This document shows positions 1-10,821 of a stretch of 64,000 nt of DNA, piece after piece (the first letter of the stretch is position 1; every line of letters begins with the position of its first letter). Source of the DNA: Ascarosepion bandense (Eukaryota; Mollusca; Cephalopoda; Sepiida; Sepiidae); assembly GCA_037127315.1 (NCBI GenBank), contig JBBBDQ010000228.1, positions 124,501 through 188,500 on the forward strand, in the 5' to 3' direction. A program made the position numbers and the translations under genes. The notes beneath the pieces are model-generated. The model worked only from the letters and a program-made list of their open reading frames with translations, searched no databases and was not told where the DNA came from.

Positions 1-1557
1 GAGTTATGGGCCTGTAATCATCTAATCCCCGCCCAACCTTCTTGCCTTTTCCCAACAGCGTGATCACGCCCCTGGTGATCCGACCGGGGATGGACCCCTG
101 CCGAAACCAGTGGTTGAACACGACAGTCAAGAGCGGGACAAAAAGGTGCGACATCCTCAAGTACAATTCATAGGGCAAACCATCCAAACCTGGCGACTTG
201 CCACTGCCGGTCTTCTTCAAAGCCGCGTAGACTTCGTCCTCCGTAATCTCCCCTTCGCAGCTAGCCGCTTCAGCCGGCAAAAGCCGGGGAAAGTCAGCCA
301 AATAGCTGCGAAACTCCTCGTCACGGAGACCAGGCTCCTTGGTAAACCGGTGTTCGAAATGCTGCCGGAACGCCTCGCACATGTCGTCAGTGGACCGAAG
401 GAGATGCCCCTCCGGGTCGCGCACTTCTCGAATGTACCGATCGCCGGCCCGACGAATTTCTTCCTTGCGCAGTTCTGCGCCCATGTTCACAGCTTCGGAA
501 GACATCTTGCTTAACTTAGCTCTAATTACCTGGCCCATATAGCGCTCGCTAGTCGTGCGCCTCAGGGCCTCCTGGCTAAGGCTATCTCTAGGGGATCCCC
601 ACCAGCCTCCGCCCGGGCGAAATTAGCACTAAGTGTCTTTGCCTCCGCAGCCTTATCTAGTTTGAGCCGCTGGCTATATTTGGTGGCGAAAGACCTAATG
701 GAGTCCTTAAGGTTAACCCACCACTTATTCCCAATGACTCGCCCAATTAACGCCCGCTGAACTAGTTTTGTCAGCTGGTCACGAAAGTCCCGCCTGTCCA
801 GTAAGGACTGATTGAACTTCCAATAACCAGCCAACCTAGGCCTAAAGTCTAACACCACACGGGCACAAACGAGTTTGTGGTCCGTGTAGCCTAGCCAGTG
901 GAACGTTGGACATTCTAAGAAGTCTATGTCGGCCACTCTCACTAACATCCTATCCAGGTACGCAGATACCCGGGTAGAAGGCCAATTAAGCGCCCACGTC
1001 CACATACTCCCATCCGGATGATCGACCCGGTATCTATCGACGAGACCAAATTCGTCGATCAGATCAACCAGGCTACGATCATCATTCCTCCCGCTAGCGC
1101 CCCTCCCTCTATCCCATTTGGGGGTTAGGATGGCATTCCAGTCCCCAACTAAGATTAGCCGTGTTGAATGCACCATAAAGGGCTCCAACAGCCGAAAGAA
1201 AGAGACACGCTCACCTTGCTTATTGGGCGCATAAACCACAATCAGCCGGAACAATTTGCTTTTCACTGCAATATCGGCCACGATCAGCCGGCCCTCGGCA
1301 CCGACATGGACAAGGTCAACCTTCGCGTCCAGGGTACGCTTGACCAGCAAAGAAACACCTCTGGCTTGCCGGCTCCCATATGCTGAATAGACGACAAAGT
1401 CGTTAGACAGCACACAAGAGTCGACTTCGCAAACAAAGTGAGTCTCTTGGATCGCGGCCACATCCACGCCGAAGGACAAGAGGTCACGAAGCAGGCGAGC
1501 CGCCTTACCCCGATCCCTCAGGCCCTTCGCATTCAAGCTGGCTATCTTAATAGACAT
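1..1557 (-). pseudogene. ORF2 copy 1, partial and frameshifted
   Basis: N-terminal part of the endonuclease/reverse transcriptase protein, cut by the window edge at about residue 519, just inside the RT domain. The ATG at 1557 gives the usual SIKIASLNAKGLRD start of the AP-type endonuclease. The frame is open for about 330 residues, then one C is missing near 571 (CCC to CC), which shifts the frame. The same missing base occurs in copy 10 near 57303. Downstream of the break the normal coding sequence continues to position 1. Confidence 0.9.
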
Positions 1558-1605
1558 CTTTTAAACCTGAAAAAGAAAAAAGAAAAAACAGGCAACAAAG
1601 GCTCT

Positions 1606-3544
1606 CTAATTGCATACGGGACGGAAATCTTTAGCAGAAAGGACCCCGACGGACTGTCCTAGGGAACCCGTTCCTACATCGGACGTAATCCGCCCGTCTA
1701 GGACAATCCCGCCGACGTCCGTGGGGTAAGTTAGTTTTACCACCCTATAAAGACTGGGGTGGAGTAAAACAGGGAACCTCCCCGCACAATTTTTTGACAT
1801 TTTTTTAAGTTCAGGAGTATTCTCCTGAACCATCCTGATTTTTGGATAGAGTCTCTTGACTTCGGAAATGTGGTCCCAGACCCTCAGGTTACCCCCGGTA
1901 TTTCTCACAAGGGTAATTACTCCTGGGGCCTGGGAAAAGTTCCTGGGATCCTCCACCGAAACGCCGTCCACCGAGGTCAGCCTCAGCAGGGGTTTTAGTA
2001 ACTTGCGCCTCTGGGAGGACCATTCTGAGGCAACGTCCTCATTCACTCTCATGAGTGCTTCCCCCTGGGGCAGGGCTTTTTTCTTTTTTGCCCGAGTGGG
2101 AGTGGGCATAGGAGAAGGGGAGGGAGTGGGGGTTGAAGATGCAGGTCTTAGTGGGGTCAATTTAAAGGCTGGGGACTGGGAAGCTTTCCGCGGGGACGAG
2201 GGAAGGCTCCTTGCCTTTTGGGCATAACTTTGCCTCTCCGGAGAAGCAGGCAGAGACGAGCACTTGGGTGTTGAAGGAATCCTTTTCTCCCTACTTCTGC
2301 TTCTCCGCCTGCTTTTCGGGCTCTCTCGATGCTCCTCCTCTCTGTCTTCCCTGCCGCGTTTCAGGGATGAGGATCTCTGTACCTCCATCCGTTCTTCTTC
2401 CTCCGGTTCTTCAATTTGGGGAGGTTTTTTCACCTTCCCCTGTTTAGGAGGCGATTTTACCGCTGCGGGCTCCTTTGTATTTGCAGGAGCCTTGGCAGGT
2501 GACGGCACCTTCACAGGTGAAGGCGTTTTAGTCTTCTTCCTTGCCACCACCTGCCACTCGCCCTCCTTGTTTGCTCCTGGTGCTGGTGCTGATGATGCTG
2601 ATGTTGGTGTTGGAGGTGCTGATTTTCCCTTCTCCGCCGGTCCATCCTGCCTCTTGGTTGGCTGGGCCTTCGGGGCCGGATTCTTTGTTGGGCACGCCTT
2701 AGCGACGTGATCCGCCGCCCCACAGGCCCAACAGCAGGGTTTCCTGCCCTCAACAATTACAAAAATCGCACGCTTCCTGCAGGTGAGGATGTTTGGAATT
2801 TCAGCGATCTTTTCCTTGGAAAGGGTCACCTGCAGGGCCATGTCCCCGGACAGGAAACCCGCCTTGGAGCGCAACGCCGAGACCTCCGCAACCTTTCCAT
2901 ACTGGGCAAAAAAGGCCCCAATATGGTCCTGGGAAATGTCCATGGGGACGCCGTGTAATGTAATTTTTACCTTACGCGTCCCCATGTACTCCGTTTGAAA
3001 CAGGAGTGTTTTGGTCTCCAGGACCACCCTCCGGACAGCTGCCTGGCCTCCTCGGCCGAGCCAAGCAGGACGTCCCATGTAGCGCCAGTTCGTCTCGCTA
3101 TAGCCTTGGCTTTGATTTCTAGGGTCTTAATGGCCTCTTCAAACTTCTCCCTGTTAATCCCCACCAACTTGTGAGTTTTGGGGTCCTTCGTAATGAGGGA
3201 TATGATCCTGGCCTCGACCACCGCCAACTCTTCTGGTACCGACAACAGCTCTGTGCCCGAAATGTAGTTTGCGTATTTGTTTTTCCGCAGCTCTTCATAG
3301 TAAGTTTCCCCCTTCATCGGGACCTTTCCTCCTTTCCATCCAGAGGTTGAAGGTTTGGGGGATCCAGGTGCTGCTGCTGCCGGTGCCGGTACAGTTCCGG
3401 ATCCTGCTGCTAGTGCTGCTACTGTTACTACTGGTACTGAAGGGGGATTATCCCGAGGCGGTAAAGGCCCAACCCCTCCCCCTCCTTTCCTCCCACCGAC
3501 GCCGTGGTGGGGGGAACGACTTCCACCGGCCCGTCTGTGGCCAT
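1606..3544 (-). pseudogene. ORF1 type A, copy 1, frameshifted
   Basis: RNA-binding ORF1 of the retrotransposon. The ATG at 3544 lies in GGCAATGGCC, a good Kozak context, and encodes the same N-terminus as copy 4. A 5-bp insertion in the C/T-rich stretch around 3466-3485 shifts the frame after about 20 codons, and a 2-bp insertion near 3026 shifts it again. The RRM-like region, zinc knuckle and C-terminal domain remain open from about 3030 to the normal stop at 1606. The stop lies 48 bp before the ORF2 start. As it stands it cannot yield full-length protein; sequencing error in the C runs is possible. Confidence 0.88.
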
Positions 3545-3764
3545 TGCCACAAAGTGGCCGAACACCGGACAACTGTTTTTCCGGTGTTTCGCGCGAGAAA
3601 CGCTACTTTACCGTGGCCCGAGCTATAAACTCGGGCTGGAAAACCAGATTGTCAAGAAACAAGGAACTAACAAATATCACTGCGGAACAAATGTCAAACC
3701 TTGCTCTTATTACCATTCACTACACAACAAAAAGCCGGGTAGGAAATGGCTGGTACTTATTTAT
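3545..3764 (-). promoter_or_regulatory. 5' leader, copy 1 (type A)
   Basis: Untranslated leader of about 220 nt. It begins after the AT-rich junction with the 19 nt shared by both types, and contains the type A upstream AUG, the GCCCGAG/CTCGGGC hairpin (3617-3637) and the AACACCGG/CCGGTGTT hairpin. A promoter is presumed here, as for autonomous LINEs, but no core element was identified. Confidence 0.7.
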
Positions 3765-3780
3765 TACGTAAAAGTATATA
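3753..3780. repeat. Copy 1/copy 2 junction tract
   Basis: AT-rich tract between the 5' end of copy 1 and the 3' end of copy 2. Its outer arms are GTACTT and AAGTAT, which pair at five positions (one mismatch). The tract occurs once in the array. Confidence 0.75.
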
Positions 3781-4479
3781 ATTCTGGCACAAGGCCAACA
3801 AATGGGAGGGGGAACAAAAACTTGGGTTGGTCTTCCGTAACTATCTTATACCTAGCTAATCCGATTCACGACCCATACATACGTTACAATTTTCACATTC
3901 ACCATAAAAATTTGTCCATCAACACTCATACCTATCAAGCACCAAAATACCGCAAAATCATACCGGGGACCTAAAAAACGCCCCAAATGTACATAAAAAT
4001 TTGTTTATTTACAATATTTACAATAGTGTACAAAAATAAAATTAAAACTTTATTCATGAAATGACATGATGGGGAGGGGGTATGAAGAAACAAAAATCCC
4101 CAAAACAAAAAAACAATTTCAAATGAATATATATACACAATGTTAGTAAGACCCAAACACACCCACATAATTAAAGAGGCCACTGTATTCTGCCTTAAAA
4201 GACAAAATCAAGCAGCTCTCTTTCTAAGGGGAATGGATAAGCAGGGGGCAAAAATAAATTGGACTGGAGAATGTATAAGGCTGACCCAGCCGAGAGTGAA
4301 AACGGGACAAAATAATACTTGGCCAATGGGAATCTCGAACTGGATCATAACAAAAGCAATGAAGCCGGGAACAGGCCAGGACAAACTCATTCACTCACAT
4401 TAACTAGGCACAAAAAAGAACTTCTACCTTAACCACGGGCGGGGTTCCAAAGGAATCCACCCCGATGCAACTAGCAGAT
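3781..4479 (-). other. 3' UTR copy 2 (class a)
   Basis: AT-rich 3' UTR of about 700 nt without coding potential. On the minus strand it holds AATAAA at 4054-4049 and a second AATAAA near 4008. It ends in a TGGC(N5)GCCA stem-loop followed by GAATT, with no A tail. A GGGGTTCC/GGAA(N4)CCCC hairpin lies shortly after the ORF2 stop. Confidence 0.8.
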
Positions 4480-7400
4480 CTAAAAGAGAAAATCAAGGCT
4501 AGCCCCGGTCACGCGAACCAGGCTCGCCGCATATACCCACCTTTCGCTGAACTCTGTCGGGTGCAGCCGTTTCCGTTCAGTTCTAATCTTCATTTTGAGC
4601 TGGTGCTCAAAATATCGGATTAGATCCTGATCCGAAAGACGACCTCCCCGCAAGACTTCCTCCAGACGCGTCATCCAAATCACCATTCTAGCCGTGGCCA
4701 GTAGCGACAGAAACACCATCCGCTTCACTCCAGAGTACGGGGGCGACACATTGTCCACAGCGTATGCGCGATCAATGAGCACAAGCTCCCGCGGCGCGAT
4801 ACGAGCAGTCAACTCGCCGACACGCGCCCACAACGGGCGAACGCGCGAACAATGGAAGAAGGCGTGCGCAGACGTCTCCTTAATTCCAAGGACGCAACGT
4901 TCACAATCTGGCAAATCCGCCAGGCCCATTGCGAAACGCTTGTCGTTGAGAGACAAACCATTCCGAGCCAATCGCCAGGTCAGAGAAAACTCAGAGTTGT
5001 TGAGCCAATCCGCACCTGGCGCCCAAGACCAATGAGAGCGATACTCCTCTCTCGACATGCCAAGCTTACTCCACAGTTCATCCTTCACGGCGCCCTCCAC
5101 TAATCCCCGATAGAAGATTCTCCTAGGCCGTGAAAGGTCACTGGACCATGGAATGGCCCGAAGGGCCGTCAGACATTCGAGTAGGAATTTCGGCCGCCCC
5201 CAAGGCCTATTGCTAGTCCTTAGGAGCGGGGGAGTGATAGTGAGGCTAGGGAACATGTCCCTCACTACCCCCGCAAGCAACCGATCTTCCTCCAACGCGC
5301 GCCTGAGGAATGCCAACCTCGAAGCGAGCACGTGGCTCCTCAAGTGTGGCATCCCCAGACCCCCTTGACACGGACGGAGGCAACAGACTCCTTTGTCGAC
5401 CATGTGTTTGCGTCCTCTCCAAAGACAGGAGAATAGCAAACGCTCGAGCGCCTTCTCATGATCGTCACAAAGGGGAAGTACAGACAGCCGGTAAAGGATT
5501 CTGGGAAAGAGGTATGTATTACACACCTCCGCCAGACCCTTCACGGAGAGACTCCGTCGACGCCAAATCTCGACCGACGCGCCGACCTTTGCCTGTACTT
5601 CTGACCAGTTTTTCTCCAACTGTAAGTCCGGACCGAACCAAACTCCGAGGAGCTTGACCGGCCCGTCCGTCCAGTCGAAGGGCCCCGGGAGGGAAACACC
5701 CTTCCAGGCACCTAACCGCAAGCCGGACGACTTGTCGCGGTTAATTCTGGCCCCTGTTACCTGTTCGTACCGTTCAAGCGCCTTCTGTACCGCCCTTATG
5801 TCCCTGCGGGAGGACACAAAGGTCGTTACGTCATCGGCGTACGCGGAAACCCTGGCTCGAGCTCCTCCAGGGACAGCAATTCCACGCAGGACCGGACTGC
5901 ACGTCTCGTCCCTTAGCCGGCGAAGGAGAGGCTCCAACGCCAGGACGTAAAGGAGAGGCGACAGTGGACAACCCTGTCGGACCGACCTAGACAGCGCGAA
6001 AGCGCCCGACAGCTTCCCGTTCACCTGTACCACAGCCTTGGGGGAGCGATACAGAAGGCTAATCCAGCGGCTGAAGTCGGGTTTGAATCCGGCGGCCTGC
6101 AGGACAGCGGCCAGGTAGCCATGGTCAATCCTATCAAATGCCTTGGACTGATCCAAATTGATCAGCGCGGCCTCTTCGTCGTCTTCTACACCCTCTACGA
6201 TCGTGCGAATCAAGTGCAGGTTGCTCTGAATTGTTCGTCCCTTCACAGAACAAGTCTGATCCGGTTCCAACAGAGACTCGGCAACTAGCTGCAAGCGATT
6301 CGTCAGGATCTTGGCCAAAATCTTTAACTCTGTGTTTAGCAGAGTTATGGGCCTGTAATCATCTAATCCCCGCCCAACCTTCTTGCCTTTTCCCAACAGC
6401 GTGATCACGCCCCTGGTGATCCGACCGGGGATGGACCCCTGCCGAAACCAGTGGTTGAACACGACAGTCAAGAGCGGGACAAAAAGGTGCGACATCCTCA
6501 AGTACAATTCATAGGGCAAACCATCCAAACCTGGCGACTTGCCACTGCCGGTCTTCTTCAAAGCCGCGTAGACTTCGTCCTCCGTAATCTCCCCTTCGCA
6601 GCTAGCCGCTTCAGCCGGCAAAAGCCGGGGAAAGTCAGCCAAATAGCTGCGAAACTCCTCGTCACGGAGACCAGGCTCCTTGGTAAACCGGTGTTCGAAA
6701 TGCTGCCGGAACGCCTCGCACATGTCGTCGGTGGACCGAAGGAGATGCCCCTCCGGGTCGCGCACTTCTCGAATGTACCGATCGCCGGCCCGACGAATTT
6801 CTTCCTTGCGCAGTTCTGCGCCCATGTTCACAGCTTCGGAAGACATCTTGCTTAACTTAGCTCTAATTACCTGGCCCATATAGCGCTCGCTAGTCGTGCG
6901 CCTCAGGGCCTCCCTGGCTAAGGCTATCTCTAGGGGATCCCCACCAGCCTCCGCCCGGGCGAAATTAGCACTAAGTGTCTTTGCCTCCGCAGCCTTATCT
7001 AGTTTGAGCCGCTGGCTATATTTGGTGGCGAAAGACCTAATGGAGTCCTTAAGGTTAACCCACCACTTATTCCCAATGACTCGCCCAATTAACGCCCGCT
7101 GAACTAGTTTTGTCAGCTGGTCACGAAAGTCCCGCCTGTCCAGTAAGGACTGATTGAACTTCCAATAACCAGCCAACCTAGGCCTAAAGTCTAACACCAC
7201 ACGGGCACAAACGAGTTTGTGGTCCGTGTAGCCTAGCCAGTGGAACGTTGGACATTCTAAGAAGTCTATGTCGGCCACTCTCACTAACATCCTATCCAGG
7301 TACGCAGATACCCGGGTAGAAGGAAGGCCAATTAAGCGCCCACGTCCACATACTCCCATCCGGATGATCGACCCGGTATCTATCGACGAGACCAAATTCG

Positions 7401-7902
7401 TCGATCAGATCAACCAGGCTACGATCATCATTCCTCCCGCTAGCGCCCCTCCCTCTATCCCATTTGGGGGTTAGGATGGCATTCCAGTCCCCAACTAAGA
7501 TTAGCCGTGTTGAATGCACCATAAAGGGCTCCAACAGCCGAAAGAAAGAGACACGCTCACCTTGCTTATTGGGCGCATAAACCACAATCAGCCGGAACAA
7601 TTTGCTTTTCACTGCAATATCGGCCACGATCAGCCGGCCCTCGGCACCGACATGGACAAGGTCAACCTTCGCGTCCAGGGTACGCTTGACCAGCAAAGAA
7701 ACACCTCTGGCTTGCCGGCTCCCATATGCTGAATAGACGACAAAGTCGTTAGACAGCACACAAGAGCGACTTCGCAAACAAAGTGAGTCTCTTGGATCGC
7801 GGCCACATCCACGCCGAAGGACAAGAGGTCACGAAGCAGGCGAGCCGCCTTACCCCGATCCCTCAGGCCCTTCGCATTCAAGCTGGCTATCTTAATAGAC
7901 AT
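4480..7902 (-). pseudogene. ORF2 copy 2, endonuclease/RT, two frameshifts
   Basis: The coding sequence runs from the ATG at 7902 to the TAG at 4480. One T is missing near 7767 (about residue 46) and there is a 4-bp GAAG duplication near 7320 (about residue 194), so the endonuclease domain is split into three frames. From about 7320 the frame is open to the stop and includes the complete RT (AYADD box) and the C-terminal Cys/His motif. Net length is 3423 nt against 3420 in the intact copy 7. It carries Met at residue 1103 and Gly at 632, a combination not seen in the other copies. Confidence 0.92.
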
Positions 7903-7950
7903 CTTTTAAACCTGAAAAAGAAAAAAGAAAAAACAGGCAACAAAGGCTCT

Positions 7951-9889
7951 CTAATTGCATACGGGACGGAAATCTTTAGCAGAAAGGACCCCGACGGACT
8001 GTCCTAGGGAACCCGTTCCTACATCGGACGTAATCCGCCCGTCTAGGACAATCCCGCCGACGTCCGTGGGGTAAGTTAGTTTTACCACCCTATAAAGACT
8101 GGGGTGGAGTAAAACAGGGAACCTCCCCGCACAATTTTTTGACATTTTTTTAAGTTCAGGAGTATTCTCCTGAACCATCCTGATTTTTGGATAGAGTCTC
8201 TTGACTTCGGAAATGTGGTCCCAGACCCTCAGGTTACCCCCGGTATTTCTCAACAAGGGTAATTACTCCCTGGGGCCTGGGAAAAGTTCCTGGGATCCTC
8301 CACCGAAACGCCGTCCACCGAGGTCAGCCTCAGCAGGGGTTTTAGTAACTTGCGCCTCTGGGAGGACCATTCTGAGGCAACGTCCTCATTCACTCTCATG
8401 AGTGCTTCCCCCTGGGGCAGGGCTTTTTTCTTTTTTGCCCGAGTGGGAGTGGGCATAGGAGAAGGGGAGGGAGTGGGGGTTGAAGATGCAGGTCTTAGTG
8501 GGGTCAATTTAAAGGCTGGGGACTGGGAAGGGAAGCTTTCCGCGGGGACGAGGGAAGGCTCCTTGCCTTTTGGGCATAACTTTGCCTCTCCGGAGAAGCA
8601 GGCAGAGACGAGCACTTGGGTGTTGAAGGAATCCTTTTCTCCCTACTTCTGCTTCTCCGCCTGCTTTTCGGGCTCTCTCGATGCTCCTCCTCTCTGTCTT
8701 CCCTGCCGCGTTTCAGGGATGAGGATCTCTGTACCTCCATCCGTTCTTCTTCCTCCGGTTCTTCAATTTGGGGAGGTTTTTTCACCTTCCCCTGTTTAGG
8801 AGGCGATTTTACCGCTGCGGGCTCCTTTGTATTTGCAGGAGCCTTGGCAGGTGACGGCACCTTCACAGGTGAAGGCGTTTTAGTCTTCTTCCTTGCCACC
8901 ACCTGCCACTCGCCCTCCTTGTTTGCTCCTGGTGCTGGTGCTGATGATGCTGATGTTGGTGTTGGAGGTGCTGATTTTCCCTTCTCCGCCGGTCCATCCT
9001 GCCTCTTGGTTGGCTGGGCCTTCGGGGCCGGATTCTTTGTTGGGCACGCCTTAGCGACGTGATCCGCCGCCCCACAGGCCCAACAGCAGGGTTTCCTGCC
9101 CTCAACAATTACAAAAATCGCACGCTTCCTGCAGGTGAGGATGTTTGGAATTTCAGCGATCTTTTCCTTGGAAAGGGTCACCTGCAGGGCCATGTCCCCG
9201 GACAGGAAACCCGCCTTGGAGCGCAACGCCGAGACCTCCGCAACCTTTCCATACTGGGCAAAAAAGGCCCCAATATGGTCCTGGGAAATGTCCATGGGGA
9301 CGCCGTGTAATGTAATTTTTACCTTACGCGTCCCCATGTACTCCGTTTGAAACAGGAGTGTTTTGGTCTCCAGGACCACTCCGGACAGCTGCCTGGCCTC
9401 CTCGGCCGAGCCAAGCAGGACGTCCCATGTAGCGCCAGTTCGTCTCGCTATAGCCTTGGCTTTGATTTCTAGGGTCTTAATGGCCTCTTCAAACTTCTCC
9501 CTGTTAATCCCCACCAACTTGTGAGTTTTGGGGTCCTTCGTAATGAGGGATATGATCCTGGCCTCGACCACCGCCAACTCTTCTGGTACCGACAACAGCT
9601 CTGTGCCCGAAATGTAGTTTGCGTATTTGTTTTTCCGCAGCTCTTCATAGTAAGTTTCCCCCTTCATCGGGACCTTTCCTCCTTTCCATCCAGAGGTTGA
9701 AGGTTTGGGGGATCCAGGTGCTGCTGCTGCCGGTGCCGGTACAGTTCCGGATCCTGCTGCTAGTGCTGCTACTGTTACTACTGGTACTGAAGGGGGATTA
9801 TCCCGAGGCGGTAAAGCCCAATCCCCCTCCTTTCCTCCCACCGACGCCGTGGTGGGGGGAACGACTTCCACCGGCCCGTCTGTGGCCAT
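7951..9889 (-). pseudogene. ORF1 type A, copy 2, frameshifted
   Basis: Starts at the ATG at 9889 and is open through the RRM-like region, the zinc knuckle and most of the basic Pro/Ser-rich region. A 5-bp insertion near 8530 breaks it, and two single-base insertions near 8251 and 8270 break it again. The last ~100 codons are in the normal frame. Total length is 1939 nt, 7 more than the intact copy 4. The reading frame also opens upstream through a GTG, but the ATG in GGCAATGGCC is the likely start. Confidence 0.9.
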
Positions 9890-10109
9890 TGCCACAAAGT
9901 GGCCGAACACCAGACAACTGTTTTTCCGGTGTTTCGCGCGAGAAACGCTACTTTACCGTGGCCCGAGCTATAAACTCGGGCTGGAAAACCAGATTGTCAA
10001 GAAACAAGGAACTAACAAATATCACTGCGGAACAAATGTCAAACCTTGCTCTTATTACCATTCACTACACAACAAAAAGCCGGGTAGGAAATGGCTGGTA
10101 ATTATTTAT
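9890..10109 (-). promoter_or_regulatory. 5' leader, copy 2 (type A)
   Basis: Type A leader with the upstream AUG and the conserved hairpins. One base in the CCGGTGTT arm is changed (CTGGTGTT), which weakens that stem in this copy. Confidence 0.7.
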
Positions 10110-10126
10110 TCAGCATAAATACATGA
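10098..10126. repeat. Copy 2/copy 3 junction tract
   Basis: AT-rich tract with GTAATTATTTA on one side and TAAATAC on the other, so only an interrupted stem can form. It is identical to the tract at 35330-35358, although the neighbouring leaders are of different type. Confidence 0.75.
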
Positions 10127-10821
10127 ATTCTGGCACAAGGCCAACAAATGGGAGGGGGAACAAAAACTTGGGTTGGTCTTCCGTAACTATCTTATACCTA
10201 GCTAATCAGATTCACGACCCATACATACGTTACAATTTTCACAGTCACCATAAAAATTTGTCCATCAACACTCATACCTATCAAGCACCAAAATACCGCA
10301 AAATCATACCAGGGACCTAAAAACACCCCAAATGTACATAAAAATTTGTGTATTTACAATATTTACAATAGTGTACAAAAATAAATTTAAAACTTTATTC
10401 ATGAAATGACATGATGGGGAGGGGGAATGAAGAAACAAAAAACCCCAAAACAAAAAACAATTTCAAATGAATATATATACATGGGTTAGTAAGACCCAAA
10501 CACACCCACATAATTAAAGAGGCCACTGTATTCTGCCTTAAAAGACAAAATCAAGCAGCTCTCTTTCTAAGGGGAATGGATAAGCAGGGGGCAAAAATAA
10601 ATTGGACTGGAGAATGTATAAGGCTGACCCAGCCGAGAGTGAAAACGGGACAAAATAATACTTGGACAATGGGAATCTCGAACTGGATCATAACAAAAGC
10701 AATGAAGCCGGGAACAGGCCAGGACAAACACATTCACTCACATTAACTAGGCACCAAAAAGACTTCTACCTTAACCACGGGCGGGGTTCCAAAGGAATCC
10801 ACCCCGATGCAACTAGCAGAT
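10127..10821 (-). other. 3' UTR copy 3 (class b)
   Basis: 3' UTR with the conserved AATAAA near 10402 and the terminal TGGC/GCCA stem-loop. Class b markers shared only with copy 7 are ACATGGGTTAG in place of ACACAATGTTAG, and CACAGTCACC. No gene is seen in it. Confidence 0.8.

Larger units (their letters stand above)
1..3764 (-). mobile_element. LINE copy 1 (type A), 3' part beyond window
   Basis: This is the 5' part of a tandem non-LTR retrotransposon unit: leader, ORF1 and about the first 519 codons of ORF2. The window edge cuts it within the RT domain. Both ORFs carry frameshifts. The leader and ORF1 belong to type A. Its 5' end abuts the 3' end of copy 2 across the AT-rich junction tract at 3753-3780. 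Confidence 0.93.
3781..10109 (-). mobile_element. LINE copy 2 (type A), complete unit
   Basis: Complete unit of leader, ORF1, ORF2 and 3' UTR, not truncated at either end. ORF1 carries three insertions and ORF2 two frameshifting indels, so neither frame is intact here. Junction spacing to the next unit (3753 to 10098) is 6345 bp. The 3' UTR differs from all others in the array (class a). Confidence 0.95.

Noticed and set aside
3753..3780. Target-site duplications at unit junctions
   Set aside because: The tract has inverted, not direct, repeats, and no pre-insertion host sequence is visible for comparison, so duplications cannot be called.
3781..4479. Short plus- and minus-strand ORFs in the 3' UTR (60-107 aa)
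   Set aside because: They change frame and length between copies through small indels, are AT-rich and show no domain, so they are chance frames.
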